64,000 bases of DNA, taken from positions 279,961 to 343,960 of the forward strand of contig SJOL01006991.1 in the NCBI GenBank assembly GCA_004794785.1, read 5' to 3'. Below the pieces are notes generated by a model. That model had not been told where the DNA came from, ran no database searches, and worked only from the letters and a program-made list of their open reading frames with translations. The DNA comes from Opisthorchis felineus (lineage: Eukaryota; Platyhelminthes; Trematoda; Opisthorchiida; Opisthorchiidae). Position numbers and translations under genes: made by a program. Below, one piece after another: positions 1 through 12,775 of the stretch (its first letter is position 1; each line of letters starts with the position of its first letter).

Positions 1-3000
1 GAGATGTTTCATTCTATCTTTTCTCACCACTTTTTGTGAGTAGGTCACACTAAGCTTAAAGGTCTTGTCTATCTCATGAAAATAAATTTCCCCAATCAAA
101 TAGCGAGTCTTGCTGGTTCAGTTTACATCTTGAGGGTTTCGTCTCATTAGAATTGCTCTCGTAGGTGGATTTTTAGAAGCAGTTTAATCCATCCATGCTG
201 ACAGTATTTCTGTAGCAACGAGAAAATTATCTACAAAGTTCGAAGGGTACAGCACCGAAAAACCAAAGGACGTTACTTACAACCAGAATTCTTCTTCCGA
301 AGTTCGAATGGAAGTACCCGAGCTGTTGGTGTTGTTCAGAGATGCTTGTGCACTGAGTAGCTAAAAACATAAGAAACTGTTACTCGTATCCAACAGTTTA
401 CGGCAGAACAAGAATTTCGAGTCTTAATACAGTCATCGTCTGACTGGTTCAGACAGCCTGATTGCAGGCGGATATTCGGAAGCTTCGTTGGCTGATTAAT
501 CACTGATTCTCGCAAAAAAATCACTAATCATCAAGCCACAGGCTTGTAACGTAAGCATATTGTTACAAAAATATTTTCTCTTATCCTGAAAAGCTTGTAC
601 CTTTATTGGGATCCAACAAAGGGATTTAGAAAAACAGCTTGAGAACGCCAAGACGATGGTGACTTGTCCGATCCCTTCACACCCCCAAAATTGATCTAAA
701 AAAACAAGAGTTGTTGTGAGCCGGAGGTTTTTAAGGTCCATTGCTGAGTGTCTCTTTAAGTCTAAAATTATAACAATGGAAAGGTTGGTGAACACAGCAG
801 TCTAGAGCCTGCCGTTTGATGATGATCATAGTACGATACCCAATCAGACAAGGGTATTCACCCCCCTGACCGCATGAATAGTTTTCTTTTGTTATTAATG
901 CCACTCAGCGGGATCTTGGTGAAAACCTTCGTGGTTTCTTAGACAAGGATAAACCTTATTCAGTTGATTAAATCTAGACAAACGCGAAACTACAGTTTTG
1001 CCTTGAATTACAAACAGGTCCAAAATCGTGTAAATGTTTTTCCATCAAGTCAAGAACCAACCAAGAACACTGAGATTAAAAGTGCGAGTGGATTCCTTTT
1101 TTATAAACATTACCGTTGTTTGCGAATGCAAATGCTAAGAGCGGCAAGCGGAGTTGAAGAAAAGTACAGCAATTAATGAACAAACTTTCGGTGTTTGTCA
1201 TATGCCAAATCAGTGAGGGTTTTTGGTGAATGTTTCATTTCACTTTTTAATTTCTGGTCTGAACTGATTTGTGTAGCCACCTTCTCGATATCCAAGCTAT
1301 AATGGACACGCGTCTGACCTTCAAAACTTGACGTTATGACGCAGGGTTTTCAAATCGAGCTACATGAGATCCTCTTGTAATATGTCATTTGTAGGTAGTT
1401 GTGGTTTTTCGTCGTATTTTTATCCAGATCACTCATTGAAACAAAGTTTCACCTTTATAAGGTCAGCTGTTTTGTAGTTTGTCCTTATTCTTTTTCTAAA
1501 GCAGCGCAAGTTCTTGGAAGCCGTTGTCTCACCGGAAGTAACTCATATACTGTTGCAACTATGGTGTTTACGATTCTGACAAAATAGTGGGAAATTGTTC
1601 TCGCAGGCTATGCTGGAGCTGAGTCCTTAAGAAAATTTTACAGTTACTTGACAAAACGCTGAATGTAATAGAGAATTTTAAGTCTCTTTAATGAATAAAA
1701 TATCCAGAACAATATGGCTTGAATAGCCATAAATCCGGAGCACCCTACCAAGAACCCCTCTAAGAGGTTTCCTAGCTACATGGCAACTAAATTATTGCCC
1801 GCTGTTGACAAGCTCTCACCTTTCCAGTTTAATCTCCCAATCTGGACGATGAACGTGACAATCATTTGCTCACCAGGGGCAAAAAAGCAGTTTCTGATAT
1901 TCCAAAGCTCAGTATTCGCGCCGTGACTGCAGTTGCACTGCACATGTTCCCAAAACTACATTCAGAGTCCCCTATAGCACTCCTCAGTTTGCTGCACGAA
2001 GGCAACTTTTCCTGAAACTCTGGAGAATTTAAATTTTGTGTAAAATCTCCCGACTTTAGGTAAATTGTGACTTGTTTTGGATATTCACTTGCTAAACTTG
2101 GTTGACTGTAAAGTCATGGAAACCTATGGGGAATTTTACGGCAGCGATAGGAATACTTTTTCAACTGGACACTTTATCACAAAGTGAGAAAGTTTTACCA
2201 CGAGACCCCATTGGTACCCTCGCTTATGGTATTCTTCAGCCGACTATGTTGTGCAAAGTTCCCCTTGTAATTCAGTTGGGGCAATATTCATAAGAGCGTA
2301 TTGTTTTCCATTTGGGTACTGCTACTGATAAATTTTGCTTTGTAAGCACAATTATAAGGTTCTCCGGAAAAGATAGCAAAGCCAAGTTGCTTTTTTGTGT
2401 AAGGAGGATGGACGTGTATAAACCTTCTCAACAGGCTAATACTTAAAGAAACGAGGGCGCTAGTACTAACGAATTGAATCTTGTGCTATCGTTTACCACA
2501 TACTATTTGTTCACAAATGTATGTATGTAATCTCCGTAAAATGGATTGCAGTATCTTAGCATCAGCACACCTCAAAGTGGCAACACAACCACCTGAACTA
2601 AACAAACTTTCAGTTAGTTAATCGCCGCTGGAATCGATTCAACTCCTAAAGCTTTCAGTTAAATCCATTACTGAATGGTATACGAACAACGGGTACGACA
2701 GTGAACTACACTGGTCGTAGTTTCCGGAAAAGCGACTTTACCAAATCCAGTTTTTTTCATTTCACTCCATCGGACATAACGCACGAAACTGCTCTGTGTA
2801 AAGTAAAAGGAACGACGAAAAATCAATTTTTTCATGTGGCATTTCCCTTCATTGTTGTGTTGCTCATTACAGACGGTAACGCTCAACCGTTGGGATACCT
2901 AGTGGCCAATTCCGGAAAGTTCCGACTATATTCCATCTGACAGAAAATGGTACCTCACTACTCCAAACGTGTGTATAATGTGAACACTACTTGGAATTGT

Positions 3001-6000
3001 TAATGGTCAGTACTGACCGACGTAAACTTTTTATACGACTAGGCCCGGTGAAAATCCGTTTCACCGACTTCTACTTCCAACACAACGCGCTGCTTAATGA
3101 ACTATCACTAATGCGTATTCCACTATAGTGTGAAGTACATTTGTACTTCATGAATGGGTCGTCGTTGCTTTACTTAGATTGCATGGACACCCATCACATG
3201 CATAATTCGCGATGGTCAAGGATTGGATTCAAAAAAACCGCCCACAACATTTTCAGTGCTTCTTGAAATATGGATAAAGACACTATGGATTCTAATGCCC
3301 AATCAATTTCCTTGCTTGATCTGAGGCAAAAACTGTGAGAAGTTACACCTGCCATAGTCATAAGGGCGAGCACATAGTGTAGAGAATAACCGATTATACT
3401 GGACGAACAATCTGACAGGACAGCAGTTCTATAAGGTGATTTCACGGTCAGTTTAGTGTTTTTCTGATATTTTGTTTGAAACCAGTATCAATGTCAACGT
3501 CTAGACACTTCATGGAGCACCTGATTCTCCCTAGATAAGGATCAAAATAGTAAGTGAATTTCACACATTAGTTAATGGACATTACTTCGCAATCACTGAG
3601 CATCCATACTCGCTAAAATGTGACGAATACACGAATAAATGAATGACCCTGAGTTTCACGTGTCACTAGCTAGAACCAATCACTTAAAATTGTGAATTAC
3701 CAGCAGTTTGGACAAAACTTTTCAATGGCCGTCTAATCACAATAGAGAAACGAGAATAAATGTTGCGTGTCGCCAATTATTCTGAAGGACAAAATGAAGG
3801 CTAAAAAAGAAATCAGTGAATAGTTTACCAAGGCGGTTTAGGGACATGACAGATCTTAATGGGTATTAACAACAGTGTGCCATGTCAATCAATTCTGGAT
3901 ACGAATGTTCGACCGAAGCCTTGATCAAAAACGACCCCCTGTGCAAAAAGACATCTAACCCGCGCAATTACGCATGGTATGTATTTGAAAATACTTAATA
4001 CTCTTATAGGGTGTAACCTGTTTTTACTATCTACTTACCGGGCTACACAACTCAACTGCATGCAGGAGTGTGGCTTTATTCAGTCTAAATACTGGTTGCC
4101 CACACTCCTTACTTCGGAGAAAACACTTGGGGGAGGTTAACTCACTATCCACCTCGGAGCTCCCTGGAGATGATCCCCACTGACGGTTAAATAATTAGTT
4201 CGTAGCTTTCCAGCTCATACTATCAGGACAAAATCTCGATGTATGAGCCAAGTTTTCAGCAGTAGGAAAAAGTACCTGCAAAGAGCTGGGCCGCTTATCT
4301 AAACTAGCTACCGGAGTCCGGCTGATATTTGTGAAATTGCGTCTGAAAGTATAATAAATGTGACTGGCAACGATTTGACGCTCAAGGCGAGTGTCAGCTA
4401 GCCCATAGGCTACTCAGTGAACCTCCGTATAACTAGGTGAATAGCCCTAATTGACTGAAGAATTTAGAAGTACTCCCTTTACTCGTACGTGGTGTCACTG
4501 CACATGCTTGCAGAGACAGCGTTATCCTGGAATCACCAGCACTAACTGAAGCGTAACTGACTAATCAGAAAAGAAGAAAACATCTATGGCAAGTATGGCA
4601 TAATGGAGCAACGTTGCTCGTAACATGAGTTACACCAAATCTTATTAAGAATACTCATTCCAAAACTTTTTGCTAATATCCACAACCCGACAGAGAACTG
4701 GTTTACGTATTCCACTTTATATAAGCCAGTGAAATGCGCCAACAAATCTTGTTTTGTCCAGCTTAGAGTGAAAAAAACAAAGTACAGGACTCTATGCGTC
4801 CAATTCGTAAGCCCGATTACCATCCAAATCATCCTTTCACACCCATCAGTTGCGACTTTAGTGATGACAAACCCATGAGGAATCGTGCTTTATAGACTGT
4901 CAACTTAACATACTGATTAATTTCAGAAAACCCCAGGAATTTCCCCCGCTGCTTTACAAATACTAGGATTTATGGTTCTGGTAATTTGCTGAAGATGCAA
5001 GGCTGACAAACCTAGGCAAATTAGAACAGGCACTTCCCTAGGTTAGTATAAAAAATGGGTTTGGTGAGTTCTTTAAGAGTTTTGAGAGCTCAGAACAGCT
5101 GTTTAGGGTAACTGCCTTTGTAAACTAAGTGTAACTCGGCTTTCTTCTGGAAAAAAAGACTAACGGTGCTGTTGTTTGGAGCTTACACTTCCTGATTTTT
5201 TCTAATCATGCAGTTAACCTCTTAAATCGTTTTTGCATTGCACTGCACAGTTTGATGTCTACGAAATCCCACGAAGTCTAGTGAAGATCCTGCGTCAATG
5301 GACAGACAATCTCTAATCTTTCTGTAAATTTTCCTGATATTCAGCCCTCTTAAGAAATTGCCGAGGAAAACTCAAAACTTCAGCGTCCAGTTTTTACTTC
5401 AAAGGAAAAGCATTAAAGTCTACCTTAAGGCGACCAAGACTGTAAACAGTACTGTGTAATCAAAGTAACGATTTTCATTACTTGACCACCATTCGAGGTA
5501 TCAAATTATTGTCCCTTTACACTCAACGCTTCACATAAGACCACCTACCGGTGTTTCTGTTCTGTCTGGTGAGTGTGCATTATTCTGTCATAGTTGTTTA
5601 ATCTCTTCTATAACGAACATCCCTGGATGACTTGGGAATTTTTTGAACTTTCCTGGAGAGTGGCCTCTCTTCAAGAGTACTTTATTACTTTGACATAGTC
5701 AATCTTTTTTATCACTCTTCAGTCGTCGGTAAACCATTATAATAACTACCTGACAAGCTACTAACTACAACACATGGTCCGTGAGTGAACATGAGGTCAT
5801 CTATGGAGGTGAAACGAACCTTTTGGTTCGGAATATGTTTTCTAGCTTTTTTTAAAGTTTTGCCCTAGTTTGACAAACATGTTTAGTCTGCTATCTCCTC
5901 GCGCTAAAAACCAGACTGCTTTTTTACCACTGAGTTACCTTCATCGGGAATTCTGATTACTACATCACCCTGGAACACCTAGCCCATGTTCATTTCTGCA

Positions 6001-6027
6001 GATTCTACATAAATAAAGGTAACTCAC
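1..6027. other. No gene recognised; presumed SLC6 intron or downstream sequence
   Basis: No open frame here shows a family motif I recognise on either strand. By position it should contain, or run past, the later exons of the minus-strand SLC6 gene, but I could not find TM4-TM12 motifs. A small imperfect hairpin (GGAGTGTGG with CCCACACTCC, 4065-4108) is the only local structure noted. Confidence 0.5.
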
Positions 6028-6197
6028 GTGGATGTTGTTGTAGACATAACAGTGTTCCGTATTCCACGAGTTTCCACAAGTGCTCCACGGAACATTCCAT
6101 TGGAACGACATCCCAAAGAAATAGATCGTCCAGGTCATTATCACACTGTAGTAAATACAAATAACGGAGCACGAGGCCATCATGCAGAACCCGATAC
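6028..6197 (-). CDS. SLC6-family transporter, third exon (TM3 and start of extracellular loop 2)
   Basis: This exon carries TM3 (YYSVIMTWTIYFFGMSF; family YYIVILAWALYYLFSSF) and the start of extracellular loop 2, with VPWSTCGNSWNTEHC. The two cysteines match the conserved disulfide pair of eukaryotic SLC6 carriers (family PWTTCGNxWNTxxC). The acceptor is ACCTGAAA on the plus strand (reads TTTCAG in sense). The donor GTGAGT follows ATCCAC. The remaining exons (TM4-TM12) should lie further left; I could not recognise them between 1 and 6027. The gene is therefore partial in this window, or its later exons are separated by large introns and run off the edge. Confidence 0.88.
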
Positions 6198-6723
6198 CTG
6201 AAACCAGAAACGATAAGGATTATTCGTGTGACAAGGACTGCAATACTTGTGAACGGAAAATATAGGTCCGGAAACAGACAGAATGAAATTTCGAAGGTGT
6301 ACAGACTTGCGCATGGAAGTGTTTACCGATTTACTATCACGATCTGAGTAGACTAATCATTCGATTAGTCTGCCGCATCATTAAGACAAACGTAGATAGT
6401 CTTTTGAGAGAAGCAACCTAACTTAGGATCTCATTAAAATGGTTTTCTAACGGCCACTGAAAATTTTCCATAGGTTGATAAACTTTATATGCATATACCT
6501 CCAATTCAATCAAATTATACCAAGAGATACGTGCTGCCTTTCGCGTTACTGCAGAAAAACCTTGTCGTCAGGTCCATGAAATGGAACACGAATCACCTAT
6601 GGTTTCTTCTTGCTTCCAGCCGTTTCAGTCATTAATCCCAAAGCAAACTATTTAACCCTGTATTATTGGAGATACTCCATCCCAGTGATTTCAAATTTAT
6701 GGTTGGTTGTAATCGGCTTCTTG

Positions 6724-6923
6724 TCACTTTTTGCCGCAGCCGTGAATTTTGCGAATACATAACCCTTTGGATGTGCATACATAGTATTTTGAACAAAAAA
6801 GCCTTTGTTTTCTGTTGGAATTAGTCTCAGTGCCAGTGGTTTGCATAGTAATCCACTCTGCAGGTGCTATATCAGCAAACTCTCCATGGTTTAATTCATC
6901 CAGCTTGTCCAATTGCGAACTGA
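6724..6923 (-). other. Candidate exon of unknown gene inside the SLC6 intron
   Basis: A strong acceptor (TTTTACTTCAG in sense) at about 6924 is followed by an open frame reading SQLDKLDELNHGEFADIAPA and then EWITMQTTGTE. It is hydrophilic and plausible as coding sequence. No convincing donor follows except GTATGC near 6780. The SLC6 exons on either side (7436-7567 and 6028-6197) splice to each other without it, so it would be an alternative exon, part of another transcript, or chance. Confidence 0.2.
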
Positions 6924-7435
6924 AGTAAAACTTGCCGTATAAGGAATTACGGAGTGCCTTTGGATAATAATAACGCTTAGGGTGAGATAAGATATTACCG
7001 CAGCTAGAATGGGGTTAGTTGTAAGTACCGGTAGTCACAAGGCTTTCTGATACAGAGAAGCGACAAACTATAATCCACAAGTACTCCCATTGGATAAGCG
7101 GTGTATTGCACTGGACACCAGGAGGTAGCTTGTCTTTAATCGAAAAAATAATGCTGGTGGCCTTTCACTATTTTCTTGGAACTTGCGGAGGACTTACCCA
7201 CACAACATAAAAAGTAGCCCAATAAAACTGGATTTTCGGAGAATGCACAAGCAAACTAGATACAAATATACCGAGCGTAATTTCGTGGGCATTTAAAATC
7301 ATGCTACCACATACTAAACTCTTAAATGCTCTTCGTATCCCAAATAAAGGCATTTATTTGGATAGTTTTAGTTGAATAATTAAAAAGCCAGCAGATCTCC
7401 TGTCTTGTCACGTCATGTACGACACCTGCACTCAC

Positions 7436-7567
7436 CTTGGAAAATAGGAATCATAGTAAACACTCGGGTCACACTGAGGCCGGAAGTTTGTCCAATTACC
7501 GACTCCAAAAAGAACATTGGCATTCCGATGAGAAGAAGACATACAAGGTAGGCGATCAGAAAGGCTC
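7436..7567 (-). CDS. SLC6-family transporter, second exon (TM2)
   Basis: This exon encodes GAFLIAYLVCLLLIGMPMFF and on to LESVIGQ, which is TM2 of SLC6 carriers (family pattern GGAFLIPYLLFLLLIGIPLFFLE-ALGQ). The acceptor is TTTCAAAG before GAGCC, and the donor is CCAAG before GTGAGT. Both phases fit: phase 1 in from the exon ending at 11116, phase 1 out to the exon starting at 6197. The joined reading at the 3' junction is IPIFQGIGFC, matching the TM2-TM3 loop (family SPIFKGIGYA). Open sequence in other frames nearby (7168-7353) is skipped by this splice. Confidence 0.88.
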
Positions 7568-9043
7568 CTTTGAAACAAAAAAAAACGACAAAAGGATCAG
7601 ATGAGACACCCGGTGATTTCACTGCGAAATAATCAACTACGAAGTGCTTCCTCAGCACACTCATGTTTTCACGTTGGTTACTCACAAAAGGTGCTTGCAA
7701 AACCTAGTCCAAATTGCGCCGGGAATAAAACGTCCAATTCGAATTTAGAAAAATGGCCACACAAACACAACAGTCTGTGAGCAAGCCCACAAAAGCAAAT
7801 TTGAGGTCAAACAAATCAACTCCGGCTCTTCTAAAGGCATTTCACTAACAGCACTTAATTCACATTTCTAATTCGCCCTATCCCTTATCTAAAGCCATCT
7901 TTTTTATTCGTACGCTATTGTCATGTACATACTTAACCGTATAATTCACGGCAGACGTACGAATGTCGTACCCAACCGCATGCGTTGTCACTCCATGTCA
8001 CAAAGCTTCGTGACACAAAACTTTTATTTGTTCACTTTGATTCCCCGATTGGCTTAGTAAACTCCTCTTTCCCGTTGCCAGTTGGGTAGTTATTTCCAGA
8101 TCCCCTATGATGGGTAGCTCCATCAAAGATCAGTTTTGTTCGCACCATCCAAAGGGGACGTATTCATTGGATTGAAAGGATCCGAAACAGATAAATTATT
8201 AAAAAGTCAATAGTGTGGAACAGAGAACATCTTAATCTACAACCAGCCGCGCTATTTAAGATATGCTCAACATAAGCATTCAATCTTTCTGAATGGTGCA
8301 CTTTGGTGAAATTCCGAAGAATGGAATTTTACGCTCGCACACTCTGATTGTGATCTGGGGACACATGTGGATTCAGAACTGCTTGAAAAAAACTTAAAGC
8401 TCCTTGAAGTATATTTTTGGACATGACAAAATAATAACGGATATTCTGGCCGCCCTCTTGGTCAGAATGCATTGAGGTGCTTATAATAACGTATAACCAA
8501 GGACAATGTCAGCTTGACAACAGCCCTTCGGGCTTTTATCTGAGATAGTCTTAACTTCTGACTTTCAGCCCAACCCAGAACTTATATTTACTTACTGCAC
8601 CAAATTTTCATATTATTTTGTTTGCATACGTAGCTTCATGCAAGAAATTCTGCCACGAACTAATGGCCCCCAGGCCGATAGAATTTACTTATCGAACCGC
8701 ACTTTCTGTACGCATTCTCTTTGTTTGTACCTCAAAATCCCCGCTTTCTTATGAGTGTACTAAAAACAAACACTTACATTCATAAAAAATTTCTGCGCTT
8801 CACTTAACGTACAAGTCATGACAAGGTTGTGTGTACTGAGACGCAACTGTATTCAAAAACAGGTATGCGAATCACAACAAACTTAAAAATGTGCCCCAAA
8901 TTATGGCATGTACTCGTACAAGTTATCAGCTACCGACTTACTAACAAATGGGCGGGGACAAAAAACATCAATTCCCCAAATATCTCACCTTTCCGTGCTC
9001 TGAAGACGGTACTCATGGATAGAATGAGTGTGACATCTGAATA

Positions 9044-9310
9044 TTAAGTTTCGTGTCTGTACCTTGCATCTCGGTTCTTAAACCCTAGTGTGTCTCTCAT
9101 TGAGCCAATCCAAAGTTCTTGGTTGATGCACCCAGACCAAAATTCAGCGAGTTGAACCACAGGGTTCCCATCCACCGTGAACTGGCCGCAGGTGTGTTCC
9201 GTCCAAATCTCAAAAGCACCGCTAGCCATTGAATGCATAAATGTGACCATGGGTTGATACCAACATGTACAGTCCAACCGACCCGATATCGGCGGCACTG
9301 ATGGTCGCAA
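9044..9310 (-). CDS. Unidentified open frame (about 90 aa), candidate exon or repeat-derived sequence
   Basis: The open frame has coding-like composition, including SGAFEIWTEHTCGQFTVDG and ELWIGSMRDTLGFKNRD. It opens at a TTG rather than an ATG and stays open for eight codons further upstream. It is bounded by a possible acceptor (ACTTACAAG) and a possible donor (AAGGTACAG near 9059), so it could be an internal exon. It lies inside the SLC6 first intron and is not needed for the SLC6 reading frame. The Trp- and Gly-rich composition could also come from an old mobile element. Function unknown. Confidence 0.3.
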   Translation of the reverse strand: MRPSVPPISGRLDCTCWYQPMVTFMHSMASGAFEIWTEHTCGQFTVDGNPVVQLAEFWSGCINQELWIGSMRDTLGFKNRDARYRHET

Positions 9311-9609
9311 TGTAGGGCTTGTAAGTACTTGTAAGTTTTGCTTTATGCGTGTGGTTTATTTTGGAAATGGAGTATTCAGTCCGGAAACGGGTATATTCGT
9401 CGTTCGTGGTCTTTGATCAGTGTGGGTGGTGAATATCCTATGGAAGCCGTAAAAGTAAACAAGAGAGGAGTCAGCCTTGTTTACAATGATCCAATAAGGA
9501 GCTGATCGTACCTAAAGGGAGCCAGTCGGAGCGAAGTAGGCTCACTTGCAACTTAAGCTAACCGCAGAGTCAACTGAATCCTAGCTGTATCCCTCTCTTA
9601 TGATACTGC

Positions 9610-10030
9610 TCAACTAAGTCTGCTGTATAAAGACCACCTTATGTTATATTTGGTATAATATTCTAAATACCAATGTATATTTTCCCGACATAACATAATG
9701 TTAATAACGTAGCTGAAAACTTTTGAAAGCTGGTAGGATTCACCGAGAAGCACTGAGACGGGCAGCTTAAAGCTCTGAACTCGACCCGCTTGGCAATCTG
9801 CGGGCAAACCAACAAGCAGGGCTACAACAATATTAAAGTCTGTGAAGCAAGAACTGAGCTTTTAGTTGCCATAAAACGAGAAAGAAATAGCATACAAGCA
9901 CGTAGTGGAGGCCCGCAAACATCCACGTACCGATGTTGAGAATTTCTTGTGACAATTTTTCTACTGCCTCTTTACTCAAGAATGGCATAAAGTGATCGCT
10001 CCCTTCAAATTTTTCACTCCTTTTTGTCAT
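9610..10030 (-). CDS. Small two-exon reading frame nested in the SLC6 intron (about 95 aa, unknown)
   Basis: The ATG at 10030 sits in a good context (AAAATGA). Exon A (9931-10030) encodes MTKRSEKFEGSDHFMPFLSK and continues to LSQEILNI, then ends in a GTACGT donor. A 133-base intron with a pyrimidine-rich end (TTGCCCGCAG) leads to exon B (9797 down to a stop at 9610). The phases agree (100 + 188 = 288 bases), giving about 95 residues. The first two thirds look like ordinary soluble coding sequence. The last 25 residues are AT-rich and may really be intron, for example past a weak donor near AAAAGTTTTC. I do not recognise the protein. It lies on the same strand as the surrounding SLC6 gene, so it could also be a mis-called exon of another transcript. 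Confidence 0.45.
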
Positions 10031-11115
10031 TTTGACTGAGGAAGGGAAGTCGGTTATAAAACAGAAGAGGACTTGTACAATTTTTCTTTATATGCTGTAT
10101 TAGCAGCCGCATCCTAGAAGGCCAAAGTAACTTAGCCACTCTATATTCAGGGATTATAACCCTTATTGAGTTGCCCAACATCCAGAGTCATCAGATCACA
10201 GCTGAAGAACAACATACCATGTAGTGCTATCAGATATTATGTGCATTCATCCAAATAACCATGCTGCTAACCTATGTCGGTTGCGAAATGAGGCGTCTAT
10301 TGGATGGTTAGCGTGAACGCCACTCTTCGATGTTTAGTCCCAGAAATTGCCCAACCAGCTCAGCCGCTCCTCCGTTGCGCCTGGCTGAAAGCAAGAACGT
10401 AACAAGTAGAGGTTGCACCATTTAACAAGTATCGGTCAGTCAATCACGTTGTGTGCGATCCTGAATGCCTGAGGCAATCAGAATTCTATATTACACCATC
10501 TGCAATTTTGTGTTCTCATCAGACTGCTTAAAATTTAAAAATGATAAATGTGCTTCCTTAAGAAATGACTGCTTTAAATCGATGAAAACACAAGAACTAA
10601 CAAGTAGAACATTCGGTTAATGATGCTGTGAAGAGGTTTGGTGATTTTCAACAGAGATTTTACCATGTCAATGAAGCCGTTCATTGCTGAAAAGCTGAAG
10701 AGGGCCTGCACAACTGCATCATCCTAGTTGGGAATCATCAGCACTGTGTATCTCTGCTCAACTGGTCTCGGGCTATCAATGAGTTTTCGGCAACCTTATA
10801 AACAGCTTGTTTTTTCTAAACTAAAACATCCTCTGTAAAAGACTACACACTAGTCAGAATAGACATCGTCACTCCTAACGTAAGCCCCACTCATATGGTG
10901 CATGATAGCGCGCGAGACACGTTAGTAGCAAGTCCCCCCTAAAAACTGGGCTTTTGAACTACACTTCACTTGGTTGAGTCTTCCGAAAAACCTTAAGCCG
11001 GGTATATTTTAAAATAAAGTAGGGCATGTGAAACTAGAGTAGTTGACATGCACAGCCAACTATTAACATTAGACAGCCTGTCCCATCTACTTATTGTACA
11101 ACTTGTGTGGCTTAC

Positions 11116-11365
11116 CTCCATCACTGGACAACAGCACATATGGAAAACGCCATATAGTTCCAAGGTTGGCGGAAAATCCTAAGCTGAACTGTGTAAACTC
11201 TAGATAACTTCTCCAAAGTCTTTGAGAATCCTTGCTGCCAGACTGGTCGTGCAATTCGAAATGTCTGCTATCTCCATAGACACTAGTTGGGGTATCAACA
11301 CCCTCAACACGGTATGTTTCTTCTTTGCCTGCCTCGCTTAGTGGAGTTAATGGGGTTTCTGACAT
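11116..11365 (-). CDS. SLC6-family Na+/Cl- transporter, first coding exon (N-terminus and TM1)
   Basis: This is the first coding exon of a neurotransmitter:sodium symporter (SLC6), a plasma-membrane carrier that couples Na+/Cl- gradients to uptake of amino acids, monoamines or osmolytes. It encodes a hydrophilic N-terminus of about 55 residues (start MSETPLTPLSEAG) and then TM1 with NLGTIWRFPY, the family signature usually written GLGNVWRFPY. The exon ends in GATGGAG followed by a GTAAGC donor (phase 1). Joining it to the exon at 7567 gives SDGGAFLIAYLV, the TM1-TM2 loop expected for the family. The start is the only ATG ahead of TM1 in this frame. The Asn that binds the first Na+ in LeuT-fold members is Thr here, so the substrate cannot be named. 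The intron to the next exon is about 3.5 kb and contains a small candidate gene. Confidence 0.85.
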
Positions 11366-12689
11366 TGATAACGTTCACACATCATCTGTTGATTGTCAGA
11401 GTAGTTGTGGTACATATTACTAATAAGTCCCACAGTTTATTCACAATTAGGCCTCGTTGATTGGTGTGCCGACTGGCAGGTCTAAAATTCTGTCAAAATA
11501 ATGACACGGCTATTCCGGTGCTCATACGTCCATAGGCTATAGTTATTGGCAGACTACGGATTAACCGGAAAGAGTAACATTAAAACGATTTAGATGGAAT
11601 TTGCTATGAATATAACTGGATCAGCCATTAGTCAAACATTACACACTAAACATTCAAATCACTATTACAATACTGTAGAATCTGGGCGGTGAATTATCCC
11701 ACAGGACGATTGGAGCTATCGAACCATACAGATTTCGTATTCAGTAGACAGAAAGAACAGACAGATGAGGGTATTAGGCGATGCAATGAGAACTGGTTCT
11801 ATGGATAAATAGGTCAGTAAGCATCATGAATAAAGTAGGACGTACATTCGACAATTGCGCAATCGGTAGAAGCAGAAGGGACAGTGAGGCAGCGGGGTTT
11901 TCTGGAAGTAATAATGAATAACTACTAAATGATATACTGAACCACAGAGACAAGCAATCAGATAGTGTAAATAGGTCTAATGCAAAGATAATTGGGCAGA
12001 AGACTGTCAGCACGTTCTGGGGCCAAAGGAACCTGCCTGAAAAACGGGTATCTGGTAGATTTTGCGCAAATTAGATACACCTGGACACTTTAGCTGACTG
12101 CGTACTGAAGTAGCGCGTGCCACCTGTTAAAAAAATGCGCGCTTGGACCCGGTTAAAACAAAATACAAACAAGCACTATCAAGTAAGATGCAATACAAAG
12201 GTAGTATAAAAATAGGGCTTCTTGGGAAGTTGAGTTGGTGCAGCGAATAGCACACTCGTCTTCCGAGTTCGACCCCGGGGCTACCTGCTTTTGCGTCGAA
12301 GCAAACACTCGAATATGGATAGAGTTGACACGAAATTGCAAGCAAAGGCGCATAGGTGATAAAATCTCGGCACCAGTAACTAGAGAGTTAGTGGACCTTA
12401 AGCGGGGGCAAAAACTCAGGGAACGGGCGACATGGAAGCAAAACGGCGTTATAATGGACAGGCGTAATTCACGCTCATCATGAGTAATCAAAAAATAGAA
12501 GAAATAGCAACTAATTGCCTTCGGTTCACAGGAGGCGTCAATAACTACGGTACCTAAAGTCTGATAGCCCGCAGATGTAGTAAGACTGAAAGACTTGGTC
12601 AGCACTTCCAAAAAGATACTAAAATCATCTTTGAAAGCCAACAAAAGGCGATCGCTGATTTATAGGGGGAATCATCTTAAAAGGATGTC

Positions 12690-12775
12690 TCCTTCCATTG
12701 TCTGCTGGTCAGGTGGCAGTTGCTCTGTTCGCCGAGCTTGGTGATTGACAAACCGACCAACCACCACCTTATCTA
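12690..12775 (-). repeat. Dispersed repeat shared with 57.3, 59.4 and 60.9 kb
   Basis: On the minus strand this reads CAAGCTCGGCGAACAGAGCA followed by a CTGCCACCTGACC block. Close copies occur at 57420-57458 (plus), 57290-57335 (minus) and 59380-59410 (minus), with a decayed one near 60950. At 59.4/60.9 kb it lies in the arms flanking a Penelope-like element. This copy is probably a remnant of the same arm, or a shared retrotransposon tail, next to the LINE 3' end. Confidence 0.55.

Noticed and set aside
7168..7353. Hydrophobic minus-strand frame ending at a GTAAGT donor, considered as SLC6 TM3
   Set aside because: The exons at 7436-7567 and 6028-6197 join directly with the correct TM2-TM3 sequence, so this segment is intronic.
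9044..9310. Extracellular loop 2 of the SLC6 gene
   Set aside because: It contains EFW-like text but lies between the first and second SLC6 exons, the wrong order for loop 2.
10741..10810. Third hammerhead element copy
   Set aside because: Only the flanking block (GGGCTATCAATGAGTTTTCG and AACCTTATAAACA) is present. The catalytic core is absent, so it is at most a truncated remnant.
12235..12300. tRNA-like sequence with box-B motif GAGTTCGACCCCG
   Set aside because: A cloverleaf could not be drawn and box A is poor. It may be a SINE fragment, but support is too weak to list as a feature.
12153..12644. 163-codon minus-strand open frame
   Set aside because: It shows no family motif or splice context and overlaps other open frames. 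It is probably chance or old repeat sequence beside the LINE.
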